Positions 1 to 8,040 of a stretch of 64,000 bases of DNA are shown here, piece after piece. The position numbers were made by a program, and so were the translations under genes. The stretch comes from Bacillota bacterium. GTDB lineage: Bacteria; Bacillota; Dethiobacteria; DTU022. Numbering within the stretch: position 1 is the first letter of the stretch; each line of letters starts with the position of its first letter. The notes under the pieces were generated by a model. It had not been told where the DNA came from. It worked only from the letters and a program-made list of their open reading frames with translations, and did not search any database. The DNA is taken from contig JAKOVL010000190.1 in NCBI GenBank assembly GCA_029782095.1, positions 1-64,000 on the forward strand, written 5' to 3'.

Positions 1-59
1 CATGCTTTTCTCTCTTTTTTTTACGCTTATTCAACCATACACCAGGAGGAGGGATAATC

Positions 60-839
60 ATGGAAGGCATTGAGAATTTCTCCATGGACTTTTTTTCGCT
101 GAAAGGGAAGAACGCCATTGTCACCGGCGGCAACACCGGCCTGGGGCAGTCCTTCTCACTGGCCCTGGCCAAGGCCGGAGCCAACGTGTTTATCCCGAGC
201 ATTCAAGAAGGGGACGAGATTATCAAGCTCATCGAGGCCGAAGGAACAAAAGCTGCACTTTTACACGTTGATCTTACCCAAAGCGGCGCCGCGGCGAAGG
301 TGATCCGCTCCTGCGTGGATGCCTTCGGCTCCGTGGATAGCCTGGTCAACAGCGCCGGCCTCTGCATCAATGAGAAGGATGTCCTCTCCTTCGGCCGGAA
401 ACAGTGGGACCTCATGACCGCCATTAACTTTACCGCGCCCTTCGAGTTAAGCTATGAAGCGGCTAAATTCATGATTCCGCAGCGCAGCGGCAAGATTATC
501 AACATCTGTTCTCTCTTTTCCTTCCTGGGCGGCCGCTGGTCCCCGGCCTATGCCGCCACCAAGCACGGGCTGGCCGGCCTCACCAAGGCCTACAGCGACG
601 AGCTGGCGGAGTACAACATCCAGGTAAACGGCATCGCTCCGGGCTACTATGCCACTGAAATAACCGCCGATACGAGGCGCGACCCTGCCGCAAACAAGAG
701 AGTGCTGGACCATATTCCTGCCGGCCGCTGGGGCGAGCCCCTGGACCTGATGGGCGCCGTCGTTTTCCTGGCCAGCAGGGCCTCCGATTATATCAACGGC
801 CATATCCTGGTGGTCGACGGCGGCTACCTGGTCCGCTAA
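60..839 (+). CDS. SDR family oxidoreductase
   Basis: A classical short-chain dehydrogenase/reductase of 259 aa, which probably oxidises a secondary alcohol or reduces a ketone with NAD(P). The cofactor motif TGGNTGLG is near residue 22. The NSAG motif is near residue 98. The catalytic Tyr and Lys are in YAATK near residue 162, with a Ser about 14 residues before. The C-terminus (NGHILVVDGGY) is typical of the family. The start is supported by GGAGGAGGGA just upstream. It resembles gluconate/3-oxoacyl-type SDRs, but the substrate cannot be read from sequence. It is first in a tight plus-strand operon with a sugar-type kinase and FAD/ETF genes, so its product probably feeds that pathway. The 59 bases before it show only a T-rich leader and the RBS. 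Confidence 0.9.
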   Translation: MEGIENFSMDFFSLKGKNAIVTGGNTGLGQSFSLALAKAGANVFIPSIQEGDEIIKLIEAEGTKAALLHVDLTQSGAAAKVIRSCVDAFGSVDSLVNSAGLCINEKDVLSFGRKQWDLMTAINFTAPFELSYEAAKFMIPQRSGKIINICSLFSFLGGRWSPAYAATKHGLAGLTKAYSDELAEYNIQVNGIAPGYYATEITADTRRDPAANKRVLDHIPAGRWGEPLDLMGAVVFLASRASDYINGHILVVDGGYLVR

Positions 840-878
840 GGGCGTCCGGTAATTGCGAAGGGAGGCAATGAAACGAAG

Positions 879-2315
879 ATGGGTAAGAAATACTTAATTG
901 GCGTAGACGGCGGTTCGCAGAGCTCCAAGGTGGTCATCTTCGACCTGGAGGGGAATATCATCTGCGAGGGAAGGCAGGAGCTGAGGCCCATGCATCTGCC
1001 TGCGCCGGGCGTAGCGGAGCACCCGGATGACGACCTGTGGGATTCGCTGGTGGCGGCAAGCCGCCAGGCCATGGAGCGGTTTCCGGGGAACAAATCCGAC
1101 ATCATCGGCCTTGGCCTCTGCACCATCCGCTGCTGCCGGGTTTTGCTTAAAGAAGACGGCAGCCTGGCCGCACCGGTAATCAGCTGGATGGATCTGCGCC
1201 TCTCCAGGCCTTACGAGCATACCAATCCCGAAGTTAAATACGTGACCACCACCACCGGCTACATGACGCACCGGCTCACGGGGGAGTTCAACGATACGGC
1301 GGCCAACTACGAGGGCCAGTGGCCCATCGACAAGGATACCTGGCAGTGGAGCAAAGACGAGGCCGTCATCAAGCAGTACAACATCCCGCGGGAGATGCTC
1401 TTCAACCTGCTGCCCCCGGCCAGGATTGCCGGCTACCTCACCGAGGAGGCCGCCGCAGCCACCGGCTTTCCAGCGGGCATACCGGTGGTGACCACGGCCA
1501 ACGACAAGGCCGTGGAGGCGCTGGGGGCGGGCCTGCTGCCCGGCAAGACGGCCCTCATCTCCCTGGGCACCTATATCACGGGCATGGTGCACGGGCATAA
1601 GAACATTAAGGAGGCCACGCATTTCTTTACCAACCTTGCCTCCGTGCCCTACCAGTATCTTTACGAAAGCGGCGGCATCCGCAGGGGCATGTGGACGGTG
1701 AGCTGGATCAAGGATCTGCTGGGCGACGAGGTGGCCCTCAAGGCCAAAGCCCGGGGCCTGACCCCGGAAGACTACCTGAACGAAATCGCCGCGGCGGTGC
1801 CCGCCGGCAGCGACGGCCTGATGACTGTGCTGGAGTGGCTGGCTCCGCCGGAGAAGCCTTACAAAAGGGGCCTCATGATCGGCTTTGACGCGCGCCATAC
1901 CGCGGCCCACATCTTCCGCTCCATCCTGGAGGGCATTGCCCTGACCATGAAAAATCACGTTGCGGCCATGTGCGCGGAGCTGGGCCTGCCGCTGGAGCGG
2001 ATCATTGTCTCCGGGGGCGGCTCCAACGGCGACCTCTTTATGCAGATTTTCGCCGATGTTTTCGGCCTTCCCGCCTGCAGGAACGTGGTCAACAGCTCGG
2101 CCGGCCTAGGCTCGGCCATCTGCGCCGCCCTGGCCCTGGGAGTTTACGATGACTACCGCGAAGCCGTGGCCAGGATGGTGCGGGTGCGGGATGTTTTCCA
2201 GCCCAACGGGGCCAACCACGCCCTCTACCGGCGCATGAACGAAGAAGTTTATCGGCACATCACCCGTTATACCGACGAAGTCCTGAAAAAAGCACACCCC
2301 ATTTTCGGCCAATAA
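879..2315 (+). CDS. FGGY-family carbohydrate kinase
   Basis: A 478-aa ATP-dependent kinase of the FGGY family (xylulokinase, glycerol kinase and relatives), expected to phosphorylate a sugar, polyol or related hydroxy compound. The N-terminal actin-fold motif GVDGGSQSSKVVIFD and the C-terminal ATP-site motif VSGGGSNGDLFMQIFADV are clear. After the conserved WMDLR (about residue 106) the sequence runs almost at once into YMTHRLTGE. Most FGGY kinases have roughly 35-40 extra residues here, containing a KLxWL-type substrate segment, so this protein seems to have an internal deletion. It lies 39 bp after the SDR and 17 bp before the FAD dehydrogenase. The ATG has GGGAGG about 13 nt upstream, a rather long spacing. 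The substrate is unknown. Confidence 0.88.
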   Translation: MGKKYLIGVDGGSQSSKVVIFDLEGNIICEGRQELRPMHLPAPGVAEHPDDDLWDSLVAASRQAMERFPGNKSDIIGLGLCTIRCCRVLLKEDGSLAAPVISWMDLRLSRPYEHTNPEVKYVTTTTGYMTHRLTGEFNDTAANYEGQWPIDKDTWQWSKDEAVIKQYNIPREMLFNLLPPARIAGYLTEEAAAATGFPAGIPVVTTANDKAVEALGAGLLPGKTALISLGTYITGMVHGHKNIKEATHFFTNLASVPYQYLYESGGIRRGMWTVSWIKDLLGDEVALKAKARGLTPEDYLNEIAAAVPAGSDGLMTVLEWLAPPEKPYKRGLMIGFDARHTAAHIFRSILEGIALTMKNHVAAMCAELGLPLERIIVSGGGSNGDLFMQIFADVFGLPACRNVVNSSAGLGSAICAALALGVYDDYREAVARMVRVRDVFQPNGANHALYRRMNEEVYRHITRYTDEVLKKAHPIFGQ

Positions 2316-2332
2316 CAAAAGGAAGGAGTTAG

Positions 2333-3775
2333 ATGATGTCGCTGACAAAAGCAGAAATTGTAGAGCAGCTAATCAAAATCTTAAGCGAAGACCAGGTCGT
2401 TACCGACGAGGAGGTCCTGAAAAGAAGCAGTGTAGACCGCTTCCGCCGCTTCGAGGAGATACACGGCGTCTTTACCGGACCCTTTCCCGCCGCCGTGGTT
2501 TACGTGGAGAGCGCCGCGGAAGCGGCGGAGGTGCTCAAGTTCGCCAATAAGCATGGCATCAACGTGGTCCCCCGGACCGGGCAGACGGCCACGGAGGGGG
2601 GGCTGGAAACGGCCGTGGAAAATTCCATCGTCCTGGACGGCTCCCGGATGAACAAGATCATCAACATTGACACCTACAACATGCAGGCCACCTGCCAGTG
2701 CGGCACCCCCCTGCAGCTGCTGGAGGATCGGCTGAGGGACCTCGGCTACACCACCGGCCACTCCCCCCAGTCGAAACCCATGGCTCACCTGGGCGGCCTG
2801 GTGGCCACCAGGAGCATCGGCCAATTTTCCACCCTTTACGGCGGCATTGAAGACATGGTGGTGGGCCTGGAGGCCGTTTTCCCGGACGGCCATATCGCCA
2901 GGATCAAGAATGTGCCGCGCCGGGCGGCGGGGCCTGACATCCGCCACGTGATCATCGGCAACGAGGGCGCCCTCTGCTTCATCACCGAGGTAACGGTAAA
3001 AATCTACAAGTATATGCCCGAGAACAACATCCTTTTTGGATACACCCTGGAGAGCATGAAAACGGGATTTGAAATACTGCGCGAGGTAATGGTCAACGGC
3101 TACCGCCCCTCCGTGACCAGGCTTTACGATCAAGAAGACGCCTTCTACCATTTTCCACATTTTTCCGAAGGCAAGTGCGTACTCATCTTCATGACGGAGG
3201 GGCCGAAGGCCATCTCCGAGGCCTCCGCCGCCGCCATCAGGGAGATCGTGGCCCGCTACCCCGAGTGCAAGGAAGTAGACAGCCGCTACATCGAGACGTG
3301 GTTTGAAAACCTGAACTGGGATGCCTCGGACGTGGCCCAGGAGCGGGCTGAAATCCTGGAAACAAAGAACATTGGCAATACTACCGAGATTTCAGCCGGC
3401 TGGGACAAGATCTACGACATCTACGAGGCCTGCGTGGAACGGATCCGCAACGAAGTCCCCGACATGACCCTGGTGGGCGGCCACGCCTCGCACTGCTATA
3501 TCAACGGAACCAATCTCTATTTCGTCCATTACTACAACGTGGTGGACTGCAAGCCCGAAGAGGAGATTACCAAGTACCACCTGCCCATAAAGAAGATCAT
3601 CGTGGAAGAGACGCTTAAGGCCGGGGGCTCCATGTGCCACCACCACGGGGTGGGCAAGTATCGCAGTCCCTGGATCAAGGAGGAGCACGGCTCCGCCTAC
3701 TATATCCTGGAAACGCTGAAGAAGTCTTTTGATCCCCGCGGCATCATGAACAAGGGAACCATTTTCCCGGGGTGA
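2333..3775 (+). CDS. FAD-binding oxidoreductase, GlcD/AGPS type
   Basis: A 480-aa flavoprotein of the PCMH/FAD_binding_4 plus FAD-oxidase_C type, the family of glycolate oxidase GlcD, D-lactate dehydrogenase and alkyl-DHAP synthase. The FAD-binding segment PRTGQTATEGGLE is near residue 80. The C-terminal domain has CHHHGVGKYRSPW, most like the HHHGVGK motif of AGPS-like members, and ends FDPRGIMNKGTIFPG. It probably oxidises a 2-hydroxy acid or related compound. The electron acceptor is likely the ETF encoded directly downstream, whose gene overlaps or abuts this stop codon. The start may be either of two adjacent ATGs after AAGGAAGGAG. The exact substrate is not deducible. Confidence 0.88.
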   Translation: MMSLTKAEIVEQLIKILSEDQVVTDEEVLKRSSVDRFRRFEEIHGVFTGPFPAAVVYVESAAEAAEVLKFANKHGINVVPRTGQTATEGGLETAVENSIVLDGSRMNKIINIDTYNMQATCQCGTPLQLLEDRLRDLGYTTGHSPQSKPMAHLGGLVATRSIGQFSTLYGGIEDMVVGLEAVFPDGHIARIKNVPRRAAGPDIRHVIIGNEGALCFITEVTVKIYKYMPENNILFGYTLESMKTGFEILREVMVNGYRPSVTRLYDQEDAFYHFPHFSEGKCVLIFMTEGPKAISEASAAAIREIVARYPECKEVDSRYIETWFENLNWDASDVAQERAEILETKNIGNTTEISAGWDKIYDIYEACVERIRNEVPDMTLVGGHASHCYINGTNLYFVHYYNVVDCKPEEEITKYHLPIKKIIVEETLKAGGSMCHHHGVGKYRSPWIKEEHGSAYYILETLKKSFDPRGIMNKGTIFPG

Positions 3776-3780
3776 TGCCC

Positions 3781-4578
3781 ATGCGTGTCCTGGTCTGCTT
3801 CAAGGTGGTGCCCGACCTGGATCAGATCCCCCCCGGCAGGTGGGAAATAGATAGCGCTTTAAGGGTGGAAACCGGCTTTGTCAAAACCATGCTCAACCCC
3901 TACGACGAGAGCGCCCTGGAGATGGCTCTGCGGCTTGCCGAAGGCGCCCCCTGCCCGGTTAAATTAACCGCCTTAACCGTGGGCGGCCGGGAAGTGGAGA
4001 GCTATCTGAAAACCCTTTACGCGCTCAAGTTTGACCGGGCCGTGCGCCTGGAGAGCGATGCCGACCTGCGCTTCTCGCCGGAGGGGGTGGCGGCAGCCAT
4101 CTGCGCCTTCGTCCGCCATAACCCCCAGGATCTGATCATCATGGGGCGGCAAAGCGGGGTCGGCGACAATGCCGCCACCCCCCTCATAGCCGCAGAGATG
4201 CTGGGGTGGCCCTGCATCAGCCAGGTCACCGAAATAAAGCTCCATGGGGAAGGCTGGCTGGAGGTGGGCAGCACGGTGGACGACGGCTTTTTGCGGCAGG
4301 CCGCCCGCCTTCCCCTTGTTGCCGCCGTAGGCAATGCGCCGCACGCCTACTTGAGGGTGCCCACGCTGAAAGATAGGCTTGCCTGCAGGGATAAACCGGT
4401 GGAAGTGCTCGAAGCGGCCATTGCCGCCGGCGAAAAGAAAGCCGCAGGCTGCTCCCTGACGGGCCTGGCGGTAATCAACCGCCGCAGGGCCGGGGTGAAG
4501 ATTGAGGGGGCCAGCCCGCAGGAGAAGGCCCGGAAGCTATACGACGAATACTTGAAGGGGTGGCTGGCGGAGCTATGA
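3781..4578 (+). CDS. etfB: Electron transfer flavoprotein subunit beta
   Basis: EtfB-like subunit of about 265 aa. It starts MRVLVCFKVVPD like other EtfB proteins and has the nucleotide-site segment GRQSGVGDNAATP near residue 123. In the EtfAB dimer it binds AMP or a second flavin and passes electrons between a dehydrogenase and the FAD of EtfA. The track ORF begins at a GTG at 3772. I prefer ATG 3781, because GGGGTGA lies about 6 nt upstream and the protein then begins as its family does; ATG 3775 is also possible. It is sandwiched between two GlcD-type FAD enzymes, the layout expected for an ETF-linked hydroxy-acid dehydrogenase. Confidence 0.88.
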   Translation: MRVLVCFKVVPDLDQIPPGRWEIDSALRVETGFVKTMLNPYDESALEMALRLAEGAPCPVKLTALTVGGREVESYLKTLYALKFDRAVRLESDADLRFSPEGVAAAICAFVRHNPQDLIIMGRQSGVGDNAATPLIAAEMLGWPCISQVTEIKLHGEGWLEVGSTVDDGFLRQAARLPLVAAVGNAPHAYLRVPTLKDRLACRDKPVEVLEAAIAAGEKKAAGCSLTGLAVINRRRAGVKIEGASPQEKARKLYDEYLKGWLAEL

Positions 4579-5549
4579 ACTATACGGTTGTTTTAAACGG
4601 CTGCTCGCGCACTGTGCAGAGCCAGGCCGAAGAGATGGCGGCCTTTATCGAGACCAACCTGGGCGCCGCGGCGCCGGGGCGATGCATCATTTTCTACAGC
4701 GCGCCGGAAAAGAAAGATGAGCTGGCCACCCTCTCGCCAGCAGAAACCCTGCTGCTGGTGAGGGTGCAGCGCTACCAGCCGGAAGTTTTCCTCTCTACCC
4801 TGGCCCGGCTGGCGCAGGAGGAGGCCGCCCCGATGTACCTCTTCCCCGGCGACTACAGCGGCAGCGAGCTGGCGGTGCGCCTCGCCTGCCGCCTGGGGGG
4901 CAGTTCCCTCACGGCGGTGCAGAAGCTGGAGCCGGCGCAGGAACCGCCGGCCTGCTACAAGACCGTCTACTCCGGCTACCTGCAGGCGCGGCTGACGCTG
5001 CGGCGGAAGCCATACTGCCTCTCCATCGCCCGGGGCGGCGCCGGGCAGAGCCGGCGCACCGCCAAGGTGCGGGAAACGGCGGAGCTCGACATGACCGGAG
5101 CGGCTGAAGCATCTTTCAGCCGGATGCTGGAATTTAAAGAAGCGGGCCGCGGCGGCCTGGAGGAGGCTTCCTTTGTCATGGCCGCAGGCCGGGGCGTCGA
5201 CAGCAAGGCGAAAATTGAGAAATTCAGGCAGGCCGCTGCAGAATTGGGCGCCGCTTTCGGGGTGAGCCGGCCGGTGGCCATGAACGCCTGGGCCCCGCTG
5301 AGCTCCCTCATCGGGGCCTCGGGAGCGATTACCCGGCCACGGCTCTGCATCGCCGCCGGAGTATCCGGCGCCGCCGCCTTTTACGCCGGCATTGAGAAAA
5401 GCGAGCATATCGTGGCCTTGAACACGGACGAGTTCGCACCCCTGGTGCAAGCGGCCGACGTGGCGGTAATTGATGACTACGCAGCGGTGCTGGAGGAGCT
5501 GCTGCGCTTAATCAGACAGGAGCGGGAGCTTAAGGCAAAGGAAGAATAA
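4575..5549 (+). CDS. etfA: Electron transfer flavoprotein subunit alpha
   Basis: EtfA-like subunit of 324 aa. The C-terminal FAD domain shows FGVSRPVAMNAW, LIGASGAITRPRL, IAAGVSGAAAFYAGI and IVALNTDEFAPLVQAADVAV, matching the conserved order of EtfA FAD-binding motifs. The N-terminal domain is divergent and short. The track uses a GTG at 4560. ATG 4575 overlaps the etfB stop as ATGA, the usual coupled arrangement, so I use it. Together with EtfB it should accept or donate electrons for the flanking FAD dehydrogenases. Whether it bifurcates electrons cannot be settled by eye. Confidence 0.87.
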   Translation: MNYTVVLNGCSRTVQSQAEEMAAFIETNLGAAAPGRCIIFYSAPEKKDELATLSPAETLLLVRVQRYQPEVFLSTLARLAQEEAAPMYLFPGDYSGSELAVRLACRLGGSSLTAVQKLEPAQEPPACYKTVYSGYLQARLTLRRKPYCLSIARGGAGQSRRTAKVRETAELDMTGAAEASFSRMLEFKEAGRGGLEEASFVMAAGRGVDSKAKIEKFRQAAAELGAAFGVSRPVAMNAWAPLSSLIGASGAITRPRLCIAAGVSGAAAFYAGIEKSEHIVALNTDEFAPLVQAADVAVIDDYAAVLEELLRLIRQERELKAKEE

Positions 5550-5554
5550 AACTC

Positions 5555-7000
5555 ATGAAAGATAAAATCTACAACGTGGAGGAGAAGTTCCAGGATTACC
5601 TTTCCGATGAATCGAGGCTGCAGGGCCAGGCTGACGGCATCTTTTTCCCTGAAAGTGAGGCCGACATCCAAGAATTTGCCGCCTGGGCCTACGAGAGCAG
5701 GGCTGCCGCAACGATCCAGGGCGGAAGAACGGGCCTCGCCGGGGGCGCCGTGCCGGCGGGAGGCTGCCTGCTCAACCTCTCCCGGATGAGCCGCACGGGC
5801 GAGCTGGCCCGGGGCAGGGGCGGCGAATTTTACCTGGAGGTGGAGCCCGGCTTATCCCTGCTCCAATTGAGACAGGAACTTAAGCGGCTGAAAAGCGAAG
5901 TGGAGCTCTTTTGGCCCCCGGACCCCACTGAGACCGCGGCCTCAGTGGGAGGAATCGCCTCCTGCGGCGCCAGGGGTATCTGTGCCCCGCGCTATGGGAA
6001 TACGGGCCGGCATATTGCGAGAGCCCGGATCGTCCTCGCCGGCGGCCGGGTCATGGAGCTGCGCCGGGGCGAGCAGTTCATTTCTCTCGCCGGGAAAAAG
6101 ATTGACCTGCTGGATCTCTTTATCGGCGGCGAGGGCATCTTCGGCGTCCTCAGCAGGCTCACCCTGCAGCTGCAGCCCAGGCCGCGGCACACCTGGGGCT
6201 TTATGTTCTTCCTCGAGCAGAAGGAGGCGCTCTATGCCTTTGTCGAAAACCTGAAAAAGAACTGGCGCGAACTGATGCCGCTCGGCCTGGCGGCCGCCGA
6301 ATACATGGACCGCTCAACCCTGCAATTGATGGAAGAATATAAAGAGGCGGCGGAGAGCTTAAAAGCGGCGCCGCCCCTGGATCCCGGGGTTTTGGCGGCG
6401 GTCTACCTGGAAGCCCACTGCAGCAGGGAAGAGGCCGCCCTGGAAATTGCCGACAGGCTGGTGGATATGGCCGTGGAGTCGAGCTGCGACCCCGACCGGG
6501 CCTGGGCGGTGACCGGCGAAAACGACGTGGAAAAGATGAGAGACTTCCGCCATGCCGCGGCGACAGCGGTAAATTATCACCTGGCCAGGGCCAGGCTCGC
6601 AGAGCCGCGCCTGACGGGGCTGGAAGTTTACCTGGAAGCGGATTGTGAAGATTTTGCCGGCGTGGTGGAAAAATATAAAGCCGGCTGTGCCGGCGCGGGA
6701 CTGAAGGCGGCCATTTACGGCCATATCCTGGGAAACCGGCTCCGGGTCAACCTGCTGCCGGAAAGCTATGCCCAGTATGAGGAGGGACGGCGGCTCATTA
6801 AACGGTGGGCGCTTGAGTTGGCGGGACGCCGGGGCAAGGTGGACCGGCAGCACGGCATCGGTAAACTGAAAAGGGAGCTCTTCCTGCAGATGGCGCCCCG
6901 CGAATACCTGGAAGATTTGCAAAGGCTCAAGGAGCACTACGATCCTGCGGGGCTGTGGAACCGGGGCACCCTCCTGCCGCCTCCCTGTGAAAGCCGCTAG
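5555..7000 (+). CDS. FAD-binding oxidoreductase, GlcD type
   Basis: Second GlcD-like flavoprotein of the operon, 481 aa. The N-terminal FAD site IQGGRTGLAGGAVPAGG is near residue 55. The middle has PDPTETAASVGGIASCGARG, typical of D-lactate/glycolate dehydrogenases. The C-terminus has VDRQHGIGKLKRE and ends with a DPAGLWNRGTLLP-type motif. It begins 5 bp after etfA with AAGGAAGA as RBS, so it is co-translated with the ETF. It is clearly a different subfamily from the 2333-3775 protein, suggesting two different hydroxy acids or a heteromeric dehydrogenase sharing one ETF. Its stop overlaps the stop of the convergent racemase gene in the shared bases CTAG. Confidence 0.87.
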   Translation: MKDKIYNVEEKFQDYLSDESRLQGQADGIFFPESEADIQEFAAWAYESRAAATIQGGRTGLAGGAVPAGGCLLNLSRMSRTGELARGRGGEFYLEVEPGLSLLQLRQELKRLKSEVELFWPPDPTETAASVGGIASCGARGICAPRYGNTGRHIARARIVLAGGRVMELRRGEQFISLAGKKIDLLDLFIGGEGIFGVLSRLTLQLQPRPRHTWGFMFFLEQKEALYAFVENLKKNWRELMPLGLAAAEYMDRSTLQLMEEYKEAAESLKAAPPLDPGVLAAVYLEAHCSREEAALEIADRLVDMAVESSCDPDRAWAVTGENDVEKMRDFRHAAATAVNYHLARARLAEPRLTGLEVYLEADCEDFAGVVEKYKAGCAGAGLKAAIYGHILGNRLRVNLLPESYAQYEEGRRLIKRWALELAGRRGKVDRQHGIGKLKRELFLQMAPREYLEDLQRLKEHYDPAGLWNRGTLLPPPCESR

Positions 7001-7995
7001 CGCAGCGTAAAGCCATATTTAAGGGGATCAGCCGCGTCGATGATGAGCTGGCCCATGCCGGTCAAGAAGGCTCTCCCCTTCACCTGGGGCAGAATGGCCG
7101 GAAAGTGGCCTACCTTGGTCTCCCCCATCACCGAGCCTTCAAAAATCGCCCCGGTAATGCTTTCATGGTAAAAAAGATCACCCCTGCCCAGCGCACCCCG
7201 TGCATAGAGGGCTGCCATGCGGGCGCAGGTTCCCGTCCCGCAGGGGGAGCGATCGACCATGGCATGCCCGAGGACAACCAGGCTTTTATGGGTATCGCCG
7301 GAAAACTGCGGCTCCTTAACAAAGAGGATATCTTCAACAAAATTGATATGGGGCTTTTCGGGATGGACGACGGAAAGATTCTGGTTGATCTCTTCCCGTA
7401 TGGCCAGCCCGCAGCGAATGAAGTCGGGGATAGATTCCTTGGAATGCTTCAACCCCAGCTGGTCCATCTCCACGATCACAAAAAAATTGCCGCCGAAAGC
7501 GAGATCCACTAAAATCTCGCCGCCGGGCAGATGAACCGGCACCTCACTCCGGTAAAGAAAGGAAGGCACTCCCTTCAGGGTAGCTTCGCCGGCCCTCCCA
7601 TTCTTTACCTCCACCTCAACTCTAACTAGGCCCGCGCCAGTTTCCAGGATCACGGCGGTGAGCGGCTCTTTCACCGGCACCAGGCCCAGTTCTACGGCAA
7701 TGGTGGCGATGGCCATGGCCCCATGCCCGCACATGTTGTTATAAAAAGCGCCGTCAATAAAGATGACGCCCAGATCCGCCTCGGGATGGCAGGGATCCAC
7801 AGCCACGGCGCCGTACATATCATCATGGCCCCGGGGCTCCAGCAAGGCGGCAGTGCGGACAAAATCATATTTTTTCATCATGTATTCGCGTTTTTCCAGC
7901 AGCGTCTTCCCTTTAAGCTGCGGGCCGCGCATAATGAGCCGCAAGGGCTCGCCGCCCACGTGGGCATCGACGTAGTTTAGAATATGCTTGCCCAT
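6997..7995 (-). CDS. Proline racemase family enzyme
   Basis: Proline racemase/4-hydroxyproline epimerase-family protein, 332 aa. Both catalytic cysteines are present: MCGHGAMA near residue 88 and SPCGTGTCARMA near residue 250. That fits a two-base racemase or epimerase rather than a trans-3-hydroxyproline dehydratase, where one Cys is replaced. The track ORF starts at 8016. I prefer ATG 7995 because GGGAGGCGGG stands just before it and the length then matches the family. It is the last gene of the minus-strand operon with an OpuC-type transporter and MttB-like proteins, so a proline- or hydroxyproline-like moiety in the pathway is a reasonable guess. Substrate specificity is not settled. Confidence 0.9.
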   Translation of the reverse strand: MGKHILNYVDAHVGGEPLRLIMRGPQLKGKTLLEKREYMMKKYDFVRTAALLEPRGHDDMYGAVAVDPCHPEADLGVIFIDGAFYNNMCGHGAMAIATIAVELGLVPVKEPLTAVILETGAGLVRVEVEVKNGRAGEATLKGVPSFLYRSEVPVHLPGGEILVDLAFGGNFFVIVEMDQLGLKHSKESIPDFIRCGLAIREEINQNLSVVHPEKPHINFVEDILFVKEPQFSGDTHKSLVVLGHAMVDRSPCGTGTCARMAALYARGALGRGDLFYHESITGAIFEGSVMGETKVGHFPAILPQVKGRAFLTGMGQLIIDAADPLKYGFTLR

Positions 7996-8040
7996 TATCC
8001 CGCCTCCCGCGACCATGATAGTTCCAGGATTGTCTTCCCC

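Noticed and set aside
894-1958. 354-aa minus-strand ORF opposite the FGGY kinase
   Set aside because: Shadow of a well-supported kinase gene; His/Gly/Arg-rich translation without a domain.
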